From: Chlorogloea purpurea SAG 13.99
Lineage (GTDB): Bacteria > Cyanobacteriota > Cyanobacteriia > Cyanobacteriales > Microcystaceae
Assembly: GCA_016903695.1 (NCBI GenBank)
Contig: JADQBB010000006.1
Location: 62,001 to 126,000 of the forward strand
Reading direction: 5' to 3'
DNA length: 64,000 nt
Shown here: positions 9,742 to 18,706 of the stretch, in pieces
Position numbering within the stretch: the first letter of the stretch is position 1
Layout of the letters: the number at the start of each line of letters is the position of its first letter
Position numbers and translations under genes: made by a program
The notes under the pieces: model-generated
Seen by the model: only the letters and a program-made list of their open reading frames with translations
Databases searched by the model: none
What the model was told of the DNA's origin: nothing

Positions 9742-9912
9742 AATAATTCAAGAGGGGGCATCCCATTTTTGCAACCACCGGCAGAGAATAAATTCTGGGT
9801 TTGATAGCAAAGCGTCGTTTTAAAACGACTTCTGCCATGAGACCGTGATTTGAATCACGGTCGGGTGAGGTGTGTATGGCATAATTGGGATGCTTCCATT
9901 CAAGGTCTATTA
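9742..9912. other. Upstream region of the NRPS-PKS gene with two palindromes
   Basis: The gap between the hydrolase and the NRPS-PKS gene contains a perfect 16-base palindrome GTCGTTTTAAAACGAC at 9814-9829. Close by, at 9841-9862, is a hairpin with a 10-bp stem (GACCGTGATT with AATCACGGTC, 2-base spacer). Neither is followed by a run of T on the minus strand, so neither looks like a standard terminator. They may be an operator, a processed-RNA hairpin or the remains of a mobile element end. Confidence 0.5.
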
Positions 9913-11250
9913 CTAATTAATTGCTGTATAGTGTCGATAACTAACCTCTGGGTAAATATTATTCGTTCCATCATCGAGTAAGGATGAATGAAAGTCCTGT
10001 AGATATTCTCTAAAAAAAGCCACCACGTAAGAACTGAGGATTTTACTCGATCGTATTGCCGGAGTATGGTTATTTAATTTCAGAGTTCTCAAGCGAGATC
10101 TCAGGGGAGTGTCCGAAAAATCAACGTGAGAGGAATTTAATAAAGTTAGATAATAACCGCCGTAGCGTTTTATCCAGTTATCCATTCGTTCGTAACCGAG
10201 CGCGTTAATTTCTGAGTCTCGCCGGAAAGTACCGTTCGATGAGTTAAGGTCACTGAACGTAGGCCGGGGATAATCTGAATTCATGAAGAAAAAGGGCTGG
10301 GATGTACCCTCTTCGGCAACTCTGCCGAATAAAAGTCCATCCATATTCAATCCCGCTTTCAATCGCCCGTCTTGGAAGCATGATTCGGCTGCGACGGCAC
10401 CCCCGAAGGAATAGCCAAAAATTCCCATTCTATCCAAAGCGAGAAGATGCGTTAAGGGAGTCTGAATTTTACCTTCATTAATTGCCGATAATTCATTAAT
10501 GACGAAGATAATATCTTGAGTTCGTAGTAGCACCTGTTCATCCCCTAGCCGGAGGAAATTTATCAGCGCTTGATCGGAAGAAGTATAATCAGGGGCCGGC
10601 AGATTGCCCCGAACTATTTTACCGCTTGGATATATGGCCAGAGGAACCGCACAGGGATGTTCTAGGGCGATCACGATAAAACCGTGACTGGCGAGTTCTT
10701 CTGAGAGAAAGGTATTTTCGGTTCTGTAACCGTTCCACGAAGGGCTATAGAGAATGACCGGGTAGGAAGGGTCTATCCGAGCGGCCGGCGCATTCTCTAC
10801 AGAGTTCGTCCTCACCAGTCCTAGATGAATGAATGGTAATTTATGGGGTACTAAGCGTTGATCTTTTAAATACAGAGCTTTTTCTCCTTCTAGTCGCTCT
10901 GATGGATACCATATTTGCGCCATTAGCTCCCTATAGGAACGCTCGCCACTATCGCATAGTTCTAAACGGGATCGATCGACTAGATGTAATGAAGTTGTTC
11001 CTACTTCATAGTATCCCGTCGGCTCTGGAAATATAGAGAGCGGAAATAAGTATAAAAGTAAGATGGAAATGATAATACTGATTATACATATCAGGGCTAA
11101 TCCGTAGGTTATCTGATTAGCTCTAAAATACGGAGTATTTTTCCTAAAAAACATAAAATATAGAATAAGCGAGAGGAAAAAAATACGCAATGGATATAAT
11201 TGCCATAAATAACCGTTAATTATTGAACCTGAAATAAATAATTTATTCAC
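9913..11250 (-). CDS. Membrane-anchored alpha/beta hydrolase, PAF-acetylhydrolase-like
   Basis: A 445-residue serine hydrolase. Two hydrophobic segments near residues 15-35 and 50-72 should anchor it in the membrane, with the catalytic part outside or at the surface. The catalytic part shows SYPVILYSPSWNG before the oxyanion region, the nucleophile elbow GYSFGG (near residue 277), the acid candidate in LNMDGLLFG and a late histidine in NSSHVDF. This order matches platelet-activating-factor acetylhydrolase-like enzymes. It lies upstream of, and in the same direction as, the NRPS-PKS gene, 171 bases away. It could act in the cluster (acyl or peptide hydrolysis, resistance) or be unrelated; the sequence does not decide. 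Confidence 0.8.
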   Translation of the reverse strand: MNKLFISGSIINGYLWQLYPLRIFFLSLILYFMFFRKNTPYFRANQITYGLALICIISIIISILLLYLFPLSIFPEPTGYYEVGTTSLHLVDRSRLELCDSGERSYRELMAQIWYPSERLEGEKALYLKDQRLVPHKLPFIHLGLVRTNSVENAPAARIDPSYPVILYSPSWNGYRTENTFLSEELASHGFIVIALEHPCAVPLAIYPSGKIVRGNLPAPDYTSSDQALINFLRLGDEQVLLRTQDIIFVINELSAINEGKIQTPLTHLLALDRMGIFGYSFGGAVAAESCFQDGRLKAGLNMDGLLFGRVAEEGTSQPFFFMNSDYPRPTFSDLNSSNGTFRRDSEINALGYERMDNWIKRYGGYYLTLLNSSHVDFSDTPLRSRLRTLKLNNHTPAIRSSKILSSYVVAFFREYLQDFHSSLLDDGTNNIYPEVSYRHYTAIN

Positions 11251-11925
11251 TTGAAGCCTCGCTTAGTCTTTTATTGCACTTTCCCGAAGAAATCGGTTTC
11301 GTTTAACCTATTTCTTTTCTTTTGGTGATCGAGTTATTAACAATTTTTGAGTATTGTGCTAAAGGATAACCTACAAGAATATGTTTCATATTCGCAATAT
11401 AGTCCTGCTCTCTCAGCTCCAAAAGAGCTGAAATTTTCATACAACTTACCTCTATGTATTCTAGTAAAATAAATTACTCATAATGTTGCCTGACTACCAC
11501 GAATAATAATAACAAGCTCTTAGTAAATATACTGAAGCTTATTATACCTGTAATATATTTTTCAAATCTCTTCGGTATATACAGAATCGGTATATACGGA
11601 CGAAAAATATTTATGTAAACTCAACATTTAGTCATTCTTTCTGAACCCATTCGTTTAACTACTATGAATAATGGATTTAGCCAATAACAGAAAAATTTAG
11701 TAAGTAAGTTAATTAACTCCCATGAATCAAGGGTCACTCGATCGTTAGACGTGATTGTTTTTGCTCGCATCTGAAACCTTGATTTTGCCAATTTTCTAGG
11801 TGCATTTATTCTCAATAGTGATTTTTATTGAGAATGCTAATGAGGCAGTGATTTTTATTGAGAATGCTAATGAGGCGAAATACTCGCTAACTGAATCAAA
11901 CCACACCTTAATACGCTCAAAACAT
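11251..11925. other. AT-rich intergenic region with hairpins and a 30-bp tandem duplication
   Basis: This gap lies between two divergent genes and I see no convincing gene in it. It contains a hairpin TCAGCTC/GAGCTGA near 11417-11434 and a short one GAATATG/CATATTC near 11373-11390. It also holds a repeated TCGGTATATAC pair near 11570-11598, an inverted repeat ATTCTCAAT/ATTGAGAAT near 11809-11836 and a 30-base unit repeated exactly at 11817-11876. Promoters for both flanking genes should lie here, but no consensus pair stood out. Confidence 0.5.
11817..11876 (+). repeat. Perfect 30-bp tandem duplication
   Basis: Two identical 30-base units follow each other without a gap (11817-11846 and 11847-11876), each beginning AGTGATTTTTATTGAG and ending ATGAGGC. 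The first copy also forms the right arm of a 9-bp inverted repeat with ATTCTCAAT just upstream. If translation of the following gene began at the GTG at 11800, the units would encode the ten-residue repeat VIFIENANEA. If it begins at 11926 they lie in the leader. Confidence 0.9.
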
Positions 11926-14889
11926 ATGACTTCAAACACATTACCAACTTATAGCCCGATCGCTCTATTATCAGGGACGACAGAGATTAGTAATATTGCG
12001 CCAAATAATTACCCCGACAATATTTCTGGGAGTAAAACCCAAAAATCTGAAAATACGATCGCAAAAACAGCTACCTCGATCAATTCTGTACCGATTGCTA
12101 TTAATGATTCTTTCTCCACGTCCCCAAATAAAAGTCTGATAATTTCAGGGGCGACGCTTCTCAATAATAATAGTGACACCGATGGCAATATTTTTAAAAT
12201 TACTGCAATCAATAGCACTAGTTCCCGCGGTCTGGTTAGTTTCGATGGAACAAACATCACTTACAATCCCCATAAAAAATTTACTTCATTAGGATCGGGA
12301 AAAGTAGCCACAGATAGCTTTATTTATACCGTCAGCGATGGTCAAAGAGGAACAGCCTCGGCAATAGCGACTATTGCAAGCACAGGAATTAATAATAAAC
12401 CCGTCGCTAACACGGATTCGGGCATAACTACTCAAAATAAAGCCGTTACTTTTTTATCCAGCAATTTATTAATTAATGACAGAGACCCGGATACGGGTGA
12501 TATATTGAAAGTAATTTCTGTCAGCAGTGCAGTTAACGGGAGTGTAACTCTTAATGCTCAAGGTAATCCGCTTTTTACACCGAAGACTGATTTTGTTGGC
12601 AATGGCAGTTTTAAGTACGTTATTAGTGATGGTAATGGGGGGACTGCAACAGCAACCGTCAAAGTTGCTGTTAATTTGCCGGTTGTCCTACCCAACTTAG
12701 TAACAAATACCCCGACGAATAACCCCGGTTTACCAGCTGGGTCAGATATATTTACACCGCCCTTCGTAGCCAATGCCGCTAATCTCAGTAGAGTTGCGAC
12801 TAATTCATCGAGTCCTGAGATCGGCGAATGGACGCGGACGGGACAAGCGGGTGACACCATAGTGTTAACCGGGTGGCAGTTTTCTAATTTGACGGGTGCG
12901 AGTATCGGTCAAGATACTAAATTTTGGGTATACGGTCAGACCAACGCTAACAATAGTGTTCTTGTACAAGCGTCCATTCAAAAATTAGATGGAAATGTAG
13001 CGGCGATAACCCTACCCAATACTTTGCCCGCAGGTTCATCCTTCTTGATTTGGGCCCAGAATAGCGCAGGATACAGCGCCCCTGTAGCCATCAATCAAAC
13101 CGAATCCTGGTGGGTGCAACAGACGGCGACGAGAGGGCAAGTAGCTTCTATATACGGGCGGAATTTATCTCAAAATGGGGGCATACAATCTTCGGCGGTT
13201 TATTTACAAGATACTGCGGGAAAAGGTTACTGGGCCCCGGTGGTTAAGGTTAACCCCTATAAAGTGGATTTTCAAGTTCCTACCGGTTTGGCTAACGGGG
13301 ATTATAAGGTTTATGTTTATAACAAGGATGGGGGACAATACGGCTGGTCAAAACCCCTGACGATAACCGTTGATGCTGGCATGAATTATAGCGGACAGGT
13401 ATTTAATGTTAAGAATTTCGGGGCTAAGGGGGATGGGATCACCGATGATAGTAACGCAATACAAGCGGCGATTGCGGCGGCTGACAATGTGGATATGTCC
13501 ACTGTATATTTGCCAGGTGGAACTTACCTTACCAGCCAATCTCTTTTTCTCGGCTGGGATAAAGTACGTTGGCTAGGAGATGGCAAAGATGTTACTACCA
13601 TTAAAGCGGCCGACGGCTTCGATCAAGGCTTTTTGTTGGAAGGTTCCGGTAGAAGCAAAATCACTTTCCAAAATCTCACTTTAGATGCCAATCATGACCG
13701 GGTAAAAAATCTCAACGTTGTTACTCAAGTAAGAGATACTGCCGACCTGCAATATCTTAATGTCAAAATCAAGGCCGAAGGTGCTACCCCTTTTGATTGG
13801 CATAATAGTAGCGAGATATTGATGAAAAATTCGGATGTCATCGGCCAAGAAAGCTTTTTGGGCACTGCTAAACAGATCTTTATCGATGGCACTAATTTTT
13901 ACGGCACTGGCTATACTGACTCTATTTTGCACGGTTTTGGCACGCAAATGGTTTCCATTACTAATACCACGGCTCAAAATTTAGATACTACTAATGTTAA
14001 TAATGGGAAATGGGCTAAAGGGCGTTTTTTCACGGATCAATCTCATTGGGGTATTTCTCAGAATCAGTATTTCGGTGACAATCAAACTATCGATATGGCC
14101 CCTCCCCCCGCTAATGGTATCGATCGTAATTCGGGCGAACAGATTATGTGGGAAACGGAAGGCACAGCTTCTTTCGGTGCGGTCACAGGGGCTACCAGAA
14201 ACACGGTTAGTTTTCAATCTCCTTATTCAATAAATCAACCCTGGCAACTGAGTATCGTTAAAGGAAAAGGCCTCGGTCAAAGTAAAGCCTTGGGTGCTTT
14301 TAATTCGAGCAATAATACTTATCAAATTCAGGGTGAGTGGAATGTGATACCCGATGCTTCTAGTGTTATTGTGGCCACGAAAATACCCAGTAATATCGTC
14401 GTTTACAATAATAAGCTCGATGGTACGGCGGAGGCGACTTATTCTCCGGCTCATACGGCCTCATCGGGAGTGCAAACCTATCACGGGGCGGCTAACTTGA
14501 TCGTTGATCGCAATACTTTTCACGAACTTCGCACGGGAGTCGCCCTATGGTCGGGACAATCAGATTATTTCATGCCCGCTTATTTTACTCAAGTGACCAA
14601 TAATTCGTTTCAGGATAACCTCACTGGGATTAGTTTTCCCTACATGGGAACTTCGCCACAGCAAGGTACGAACATTTTGGGTGCAGTTGTCCGTAAAAAT
14701 TCCCTGAGCGATGTCGATGTGGCTATCGATATGAATATGTATCCCTCTCAATCTAACGTCAACGTTCCTAATTTTAATATGAATGTTTTTCAGCAAAATA
14801 CCGGCAGTACAATAGGACAGTTTCTCTCTAGTGATCAAGGAATGGGAATTATTAATAACAACGTTATGCTTAATAACACGTTCATCTAG
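11926..14889 (+). CDS. Cadherin/Ig-repeat protein with pectate-lyase-like beta-helix domain
   Basis: About 987 residues from the ATG at 11926; an in-frame GTG at 11800 would add 42. Neither start has a clear ribosome site. Two Ig/cadherin-like repeats come first: PVAINDSFSTS to VSDGQRGTAS, and PVANTDSGITT to VISDGNGGTATA. A linking domain follows (TGWQFSNL, VNPYKVDFQVPTGL). From about nucleotide 13380 comes a pectate-lyase-superfamily start (FNVKNFGAKGDGITDDSNAI, YLPGGTYL) and a long right-handed beta-helix rich in N and T. No classical signal peptide is visible, so type I-like secretion is possible. It converges on, and nearly touches, a polysaccharide cluster, so a polysaccharide lyase, hydrolase or surface-binding role is likely. 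The exact activity is not determinable. Confidence 0.8.
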   Translation: MTSNTLPTYSPIALLSGTTEISNIAPNNYPDNISGSKTQKSENTIAKTATSINSVPIAINDSFSTSPNKSLIISGATLLNNNSDTDGNIFKITAINSTSSRGLVSFDGTNITYNPHKKFTSLGSGKVATDSFIYTVSDGQRGTASAIATIASTGINNKPVANTDSGITTQNKAVTFLSSNLLINDRDPDTGDILKVISVSSAVNGSVTLNAQGNPLFTPKTDFVGNGSFKYVISDGNGGTATATVKVAVNLPVVLPNLVTNTPTNNPGLPAGSDIFTPPFVANAANLSRVATNSSSPEIGEWTRTGQAGDTIVLTGWQFSNLTGASIGQDTKFWVYGQTNANNSVLVQASIQKLDGNVAAITLPNTLPAGSSFLIWAQNSAGYSAPVAINQTESWWVQQTATRGQVASIYGRNLSQNGGIQSSAVYLQDTAGKGYWAPVVKVNPYKVDFQVPTGLANGDYKVYVYNKDGGQYGWSKPLTITVDAGMNYSGQVFNVKNFGAKGDGITDDSNAIQAAIAAADNVDMSTVYLPGGTYLTSQSLFLGWDKVRWLGDGKDVTTIKAADGFDQGFLLEGSGRSKITFQNLTLDANHDRVKNLNVVTQVRDTADLQYLNVKIKAEGATPFDWHNSSEILMKNSDVIGQESFLGTAKQIFIDGTNFYGTGYTDSILHGFGTQMVSITNTTAQNLDTTNVNNGKWAKGRFFTDQSHWGISQNQYFGDNQTIDMAPPPANGIDRNSGEQIMWETEGTASFGAVTGATRNTVSFQSPYSINQPWQLSIVKGKGLGQSKALGAFNSSNNTYQIQGEWNVIPDASSVIVATKIPSNIVVYNNKLDGTAEATYSPAHTASSGVQTYHGAANLIVDRNTFHELRTGVALWSGQSDYFMPAYFTQVTNNSFQDNLTGISFPYMGTSPQQGTNILGAVVRKNSLSDVDVAIDMNMYPSQSNVNVPNFNMNVFQQNTGSTIGQFLSSDQGMGIINNNVMLNNTFI

Positions 14890-14896
14890 CAACCGG

Positions 14897-15712
14897 CTAT
14901 TTAAAGGAATTTTTAAATTTCGGCTCTTTTCTCGCTTCTCTTTTCTCACTACTATTAACAGCGCACTCGGTGAGCCGAAGCATTAAAATAGTTTCGGCTA
15001 ACATACGTTGAAAAGCATAATACCAACCTTGCCAGCCGTCGAAGATTCCTCCCCTGAAGATCAAACAGTAAATGAGAATAACGAAGGGGGAGAGAATTTT
15101 TTGCTTGCGGATTCGATCGCCCCAACTCAACCGAGCGAAAGGAGTTTCTAAAAGTTTTTTCGCCTCTAGTATCATATAGCGATCTTGCGCTCCCAACCAA
15201 CGACCGAGAGGTTTACGATCGTCGTGATAGATATAACCGGACAGCATCCCGGATTTACCTTTCACCTGTAATAGTTGAGTATGGCCGTCATCGATATAAA
15301 TCGATCGCTCTTTTTTGAAAAGAATCTGTCTGGGGGGAAGAATCGCACCGCGAAGGGGTTTACCGAAAATGCAGTATTTAAACTTGGCGAAATAACCATC
15401 TACCTCCGAGTCTTCAGATAAGTTGCCAATTTCGGCGATCAATTCTGCTGATAGCGTATAGTCGGCGTCCAAGGATAAGACCCACGGGGTGGCGACTTGT
15501 TCTAAACCGTAATTCCATTGATTGGCGTGAGTATCGAATTTTCTTGAAAATACTTGAACTTGGGGATAGGAGGCTAAAATTTCTAGGGTTTCGTCATCGC
15601 TGTAACTATCGATGACGATGATTTTTTTGGCCCAAGTCAGTTGTTGTAGGGTGCGATCGATATTGGCCACCTCGTTAAAGGTGAGAAGCAAGGGAGTGAT
15701 AGTATTTAACAC
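14897..15712 (-). CDS. Glycosyltransferase family 2 (WaaE/KdtX-like)
   Basis: A 271-residue GT-A enzyme. It opens with TPLLLTFNEVANIDRTL and KKIIVIDSYSDDET, has the DxD-type LSLDADYTL, and a C-terminal part with GRWLGAQDRYMILEAKKLL and a hydrophobic ILIYCLIFRGGIFDGWQGWYYA stretch. This arrangement is typical of the lipopolysaccharide core/EPS beta-glycosyltransferases related to WaaE. It should transfer a sugar from a nucleotide donor at the inner membrane. It is the last gene of the minus-strand EPS run and ends 7 bases from the convergent beta-helix gene. Donor and acceptor are unknown. Confidence 0.88.
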   Translation of the reverse strand: MLNTITPLLLTFNEVANIDRTLQQLTWAKKIIVIDSYSDDETLEILASYPQVQVFSRKFDTHANQWNYGLEQVATPWVLSLDADYTLSAELIAEIGNLSEDSEVDGYFAKFKYCIFGKPLRGAILPPRQILFKKERSIYIDDGHTQLLQVKGKSGMLSGYIYHDDRKPLGRWLGAQDRYMILEAKKLLETPFARLSWGDRIRKQKILSPFVILIYCLIFRGGIFDGWQGWYYAFQRMLAETILMLRLTECAVNSSEKREARKEPKFKNSFK

Positions 15713-15725
15713 ATTTATAAATTAG

Positions 15726-16385
15726 CTATTTATCTTCAGTATCAACTGTGAAACATGAACAAACCATAGATTTCCATAACCAAGGAAATCTACCGCCAAA
15801 TTTAAAATTAATTCTCGTGAAATCTTCTTCTTTTAACAATTGGCTCAGGGTTGCTACCGAGAAAAATTTCACGTGTCCCCCATCCCAAAGAGCTGTATAG
15901 TGTTGATCCATTTTTCCTAAAAGTGAGATAGCCAAATTTTTCCAATAACCGTTAAATGGAGTGGTGATGATCAACTGTCCCCCGGGTTTTAAACATTTTT
16001 TAGCCGCTCTTAACAGTTCTCGCGGATAAAGTAAGTGTTCGATAACTTCAGCAGTGACCACCACATCAAAACTGCCAGTCAAATTATCATCAGGAAGGTT
16101 ATAAACGCTGGCTTGGATAAATTTACACTGAGAGAAATTTTGCCTAGCGTATAACAGTCCCGATGTGGAATCGTCGATACCGGTTACTTCGTAACCTTGT
16201 TGAGCAATTTTATGGGTGAGACTTCCATTGCCGCAGCCCAAATCAAGAATTTTTAATTTTTGCTCTGGCTTTAAGTTTTTACCTAGCTGAATTAATTTTA
16301 AAATGGGATTTAACAAATAACTATGATGGTGGATAGGTTCACCATTTTCGTAAGAAAACTCGTAATTATTAGTAGAAATTGGCAT
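15726..16385 (-). CDS. Class I SAM-dependent methyltransferase (UbiG-like fold)
   Basis: 219 residues. The SAM-binding motif I reads LKILDLGCGNGSLTHKIA. It is followed by VTGIDDSTSGL, FDVVVTAEVIEHLLYP and LKPGGQLIITTPF, the usual order of motifs in class I methyltransferases of the Methyltransf_11/UbiG type. It lies inside the EPS gene run, 12-13 bases from each neighbour, so it probably methylates a sugar residue or lipid-linked intermediate. The substrate cannot be read from the sequence. Confidence 0.88.
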   Translation of the reverse strand: MPISTNNYEFSYENGEPIHHHSYLLNPILKLIQLGKNLKPEQKLKILDLGCGNGSLTHKIAQQGYEVTGIDDSTSGLLYARQNFSQCKFIQASVYNLPDDNLTGSFDVVVTAEVIEHLLYPRELLRAAKKCLKPGGQLIITTPFNGYWKNLAISLLGKMDQHYTALWDGGHVKFFSVATLSQLLKEEDFTRINFKFGGRFPWLWKSMVCSCFTVDTEDK

Positions 16386-16397
16386 AGAAATTGTACC

Positions 16398-17567
16398 TCA
16401 TAATTTGGAATAGCAATATTTTTGATAAACCCGTTCCATTTCCGAAGCTATACTTTCCCAAGTGTATTTTTCAAAAATAAATTGACGGGCACGATCGCCC
16501 ATTGCTTTTGCTTGCTGGGGATTTTGCAAACACCAAAGCAGAGAATTGGCGATTTGGTCGGCATCAATATCGACGACGAGGGCCGCTTTGTGGGTTTCGG
16601 CTTCGGGGAAATTACAACCTGTAGTAATAACGCAAGGTAATCCTGTAGCCATGCCTTCTAAAACAGAAATACTGAATCCCTCCGAGTAAGAAGGGGCAAC
16701 ATAAATACTAGCTGCGGCTAGGGCCGCGTATTTAAGAGGGCCGGTCAGCATTCCCGTGAAAGTAACAGCCTCACGGCAACTAGCCCCCACAAAATAATTT
16801 TGAGCCGTTTTTAGGAAGCCGGTGTTATCGGGGCCGGCAATAATGAGACGAGTATCGCTATATTGACGATGAATTTGATCGAAAGCCCCAGCAAGTAAAT
16901 CTAATCCTTTTTTCGGGTCGATACGTCCTAAAAAAAGAATCAGTTTTTTGTGCCTAGTGTGGGGAAATTGTTGATAAAAAAGGTCGGCATCGGGTAAACA
17001 CTGGAAATCCTGCTGATGGATTCCATTGGGGACGATAACGAGGGGTGTTTTAAGTGCGATCGGCTCTACTCTTTTGGCTTCGGTAGATGCTAGCATTTGA
17101 ATAGCATTGGCACTTTGAAGGGCTGGTTTTTCTAATAAGGTGAAATAGAAATTTTTCTTCCAAGATTTATAGGCTAATGCCCAAGGTTCTAACATCCCGT
17201 GAGGTGTCATGATATAAGGAATTCGGTGTAATTGACAAGCCCAATGAGCCGGTAGAACTGGATAAGAAAAAATAGCATTGGTATGAACGAGATCATAATC
17301 TTTCACGTGACCCAATAACCAGCTAGTTAAAGAGAAACTAAGTTTATAATCGAAAATATTCCAGTAGTCAAAATATTGAACGCGATAAAATTTTTCTTGA
17401 ATCCATGTGCCAGTGGGGACACCTAACTTAGTATTGCCATTAGCGGAAGTGGTAACAATATCTACCTTTAGCCCTCGATTTCCCAAAGCTTGAGAAAATT
17501 CCAAGACGCTTTTAGAAGGCCCACCATAAACAGAACCTAAAGCGGGAATGACGATAAGAATTTTCAT
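16398..17567 (-). CDS. GT4-family glycosyltransferase
   Basis: 389 residues with GT-B architecture. The N-terminal acceptor domain begins MKILIVIPALGSVYGGPSKSVLEFSQAL. The C-terminal donor domain has LILFLGRIDPKKGLDLL, LIIAGPD and the EX7E-type SYSEGFSISVLEGMATGLPCVIT, followed by QFIFEKYTWESIASEMERVY. These are standard features of the GT4 (Glycos_transf_1) family, retaining enzymes using nucleotide sugars. It is part of the tightly packed EPS cluster, 8 bases after the preceding gene. Sugar specificity is not predictable. Confidence 0.92.
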   Translation of the reverse strand: MKILIVIPALGSVYGGPSKSVLEFSQALGNRGLKVDIVTTSANGNTKLGVPTGTWIQEKFYRVQYFDYWNIFDYKLSFSLTSWLLGHVKDYDLVHTNAIFSYPVLPAHWACQLHRIPYIMTPHGMLEPWALAYKSWKKNFYFTLLEKPALQSANAIQMLASTEAKRVEPIALKTPLVIVPNGIHQQDFQCLPDADLFYQQFPHTRHKKLILFLGRIDPKKGLDLLAGAFDQIHRQYSDTRLIIAGPDNTGFLKTAQNYFVGASCREAVTFTGMLTGPLKYAALAAASIYVAPSYSEGFSISVLEGMATGLPCVITTGCNFPEAETHKAALVVDIDADQIANSLLWCLQNPQQAKAMGDRARQFIFEKYTWESIASEMERVYQKYCYSKL

Positions 17568-17575
17568 TAAAATTG

Positions 17576-18706
17576 TTAATGTGTTGTGGCGTATTCAATG
17601 GCTTGCAGTAATCTACGAGCGAAATGATCCGGGGAAAACTCTTGAATATGGTGTAAGGAAGCTTTTTCCATAGCTTGTAAATCCAGTTCCTTAGAGCTGA
17701 TTTTAGTCATTAACGAAACTAGCTGTTGCAAGTTTTCCGGGTCGAAACCAAACCCATTAATTCCTTCTAGAATTAAATCTTCAAAACACCCACAGCGATC
17801 GGATACTAAAACGGGTAAACCCGCCGCCATCGCTTCATTAACCACCAATCCCCATTGTTCTTGACGACTAGCATGGATGAAGCAACCAGCGTGGGCAAAA
17901 TACGGTAGTAATTCCTCTTGTTGGAGAAACCCAGGAAGATGAATAAATTCATCAATCCCCGAATCGGTGATCTGTTTTTCTAATAGAGGACGTAATTCGC
18001 CATCGCCACAGATTATTAAATCCCAAGGTTCGCCTTGAAATTTTTGACGGTAATTTCCATAAGCCGAAATGAGAAAAGGCAAGTTTTTTTTGTTAACAAA
18101 ACGATTGATCGCTAAGAAGTAGGGTTTGGCAATGGGTCTGGACAGATTCTCGATCCGTTCGGGTCGGAAGGTATCATTATCTACCACATCATAACCGAGA
18201 AAAATCGCTGACTCTGACATTCCCAGTTGCATCAAATATCGTTTATGAGGGTGACCCCCAACTAGGGCCGCTTTATATCGAGCGACGATCCACTGTTTGA
18301 TCATTTCTCGCCACCAAATACGGGGCGCATCTGCTTCGGTAGATTCGGAAAACAAAATCGCCCGTTTGCCGTGCCATAAACACCACATTAACGCAAAAAG
18401 CATCGCTGGATTAAAATAGCCTGAAATTGCTATGACATCGAGATTTAGTTTGTCAAGAATTTTGTTGAGTTTTAATAAAAGTTCTATAGTATGGGTTTTT
18501 TCGAGAGTTTTATTTTTAATAACTGAGATGACCGAAAAGTTATATTTTTCCAGTTCAGTTACCCAGGGATATTCTTCCTCGGAACGGGCTAATTCTAAAG
18601 CTGATATTTCTAAGTGAGAATATTGGGCTAATTTAACTAAGCTTTCCAGTCGGGCTAGATGATAAGGCCCGTAATTAGAAAATAACGTGCCAATTTTTAA
18701 AATCAT
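17576..18706 (-). CDS. GT4-family glycosyltransferase
   Basis: 376 residues, GT-B fold. Visible features are MILKIGTLFSNYGPYHLARL at the start, PYFLAINRFVNKKNLPFLISAY, LIICGDGELRPLLE, HLPGFLQQEELLPYF and the donor-site loop SRQEQWGLVVNEAMAAGLPVLVSDRCG. The middle (WHGKRAILFSESTEADAPR) is typical of sugar transferases acting on lipid-linked acceptors. The ATG overlaps the stop of the upstream polymerase gene by four bases (ATGA), indicating co-translation in one operon. Donor and linkage are unknown. Confidence 0.92.
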   Translation of the reverse strand: MILKIGTLFSNYGPYHLARLESLVKLAQYSHLEISALELARSEEEYPWVTELEKYNFSVISVIKNKTLEKTHTIELLLKLNKILDKLNLDVIAISGYFNPAMLFALMWCLWHGKRAILFSESTEADAPRIWWREMIKQWIVARYKAALVGGHPHKRYLMQLGMSESAIFLGYDVVDNDTFRPERIENLSRPIAKPYFLAINRFVNKKNLPFLISAYGNYRQKFQGEPWDLIICGDGELRPLLEKQITDSGIDEFIHLPGFLQQEELLPYFAHAGCFIHASRQEQWGLVVNEAMAAGLPVLVSDRCGCFEDLILEGINGFGFDPENLQQLVSLMTKISSKELDLQAMEKASLHHIQEFSPDHFARRLLQAIEYATTH

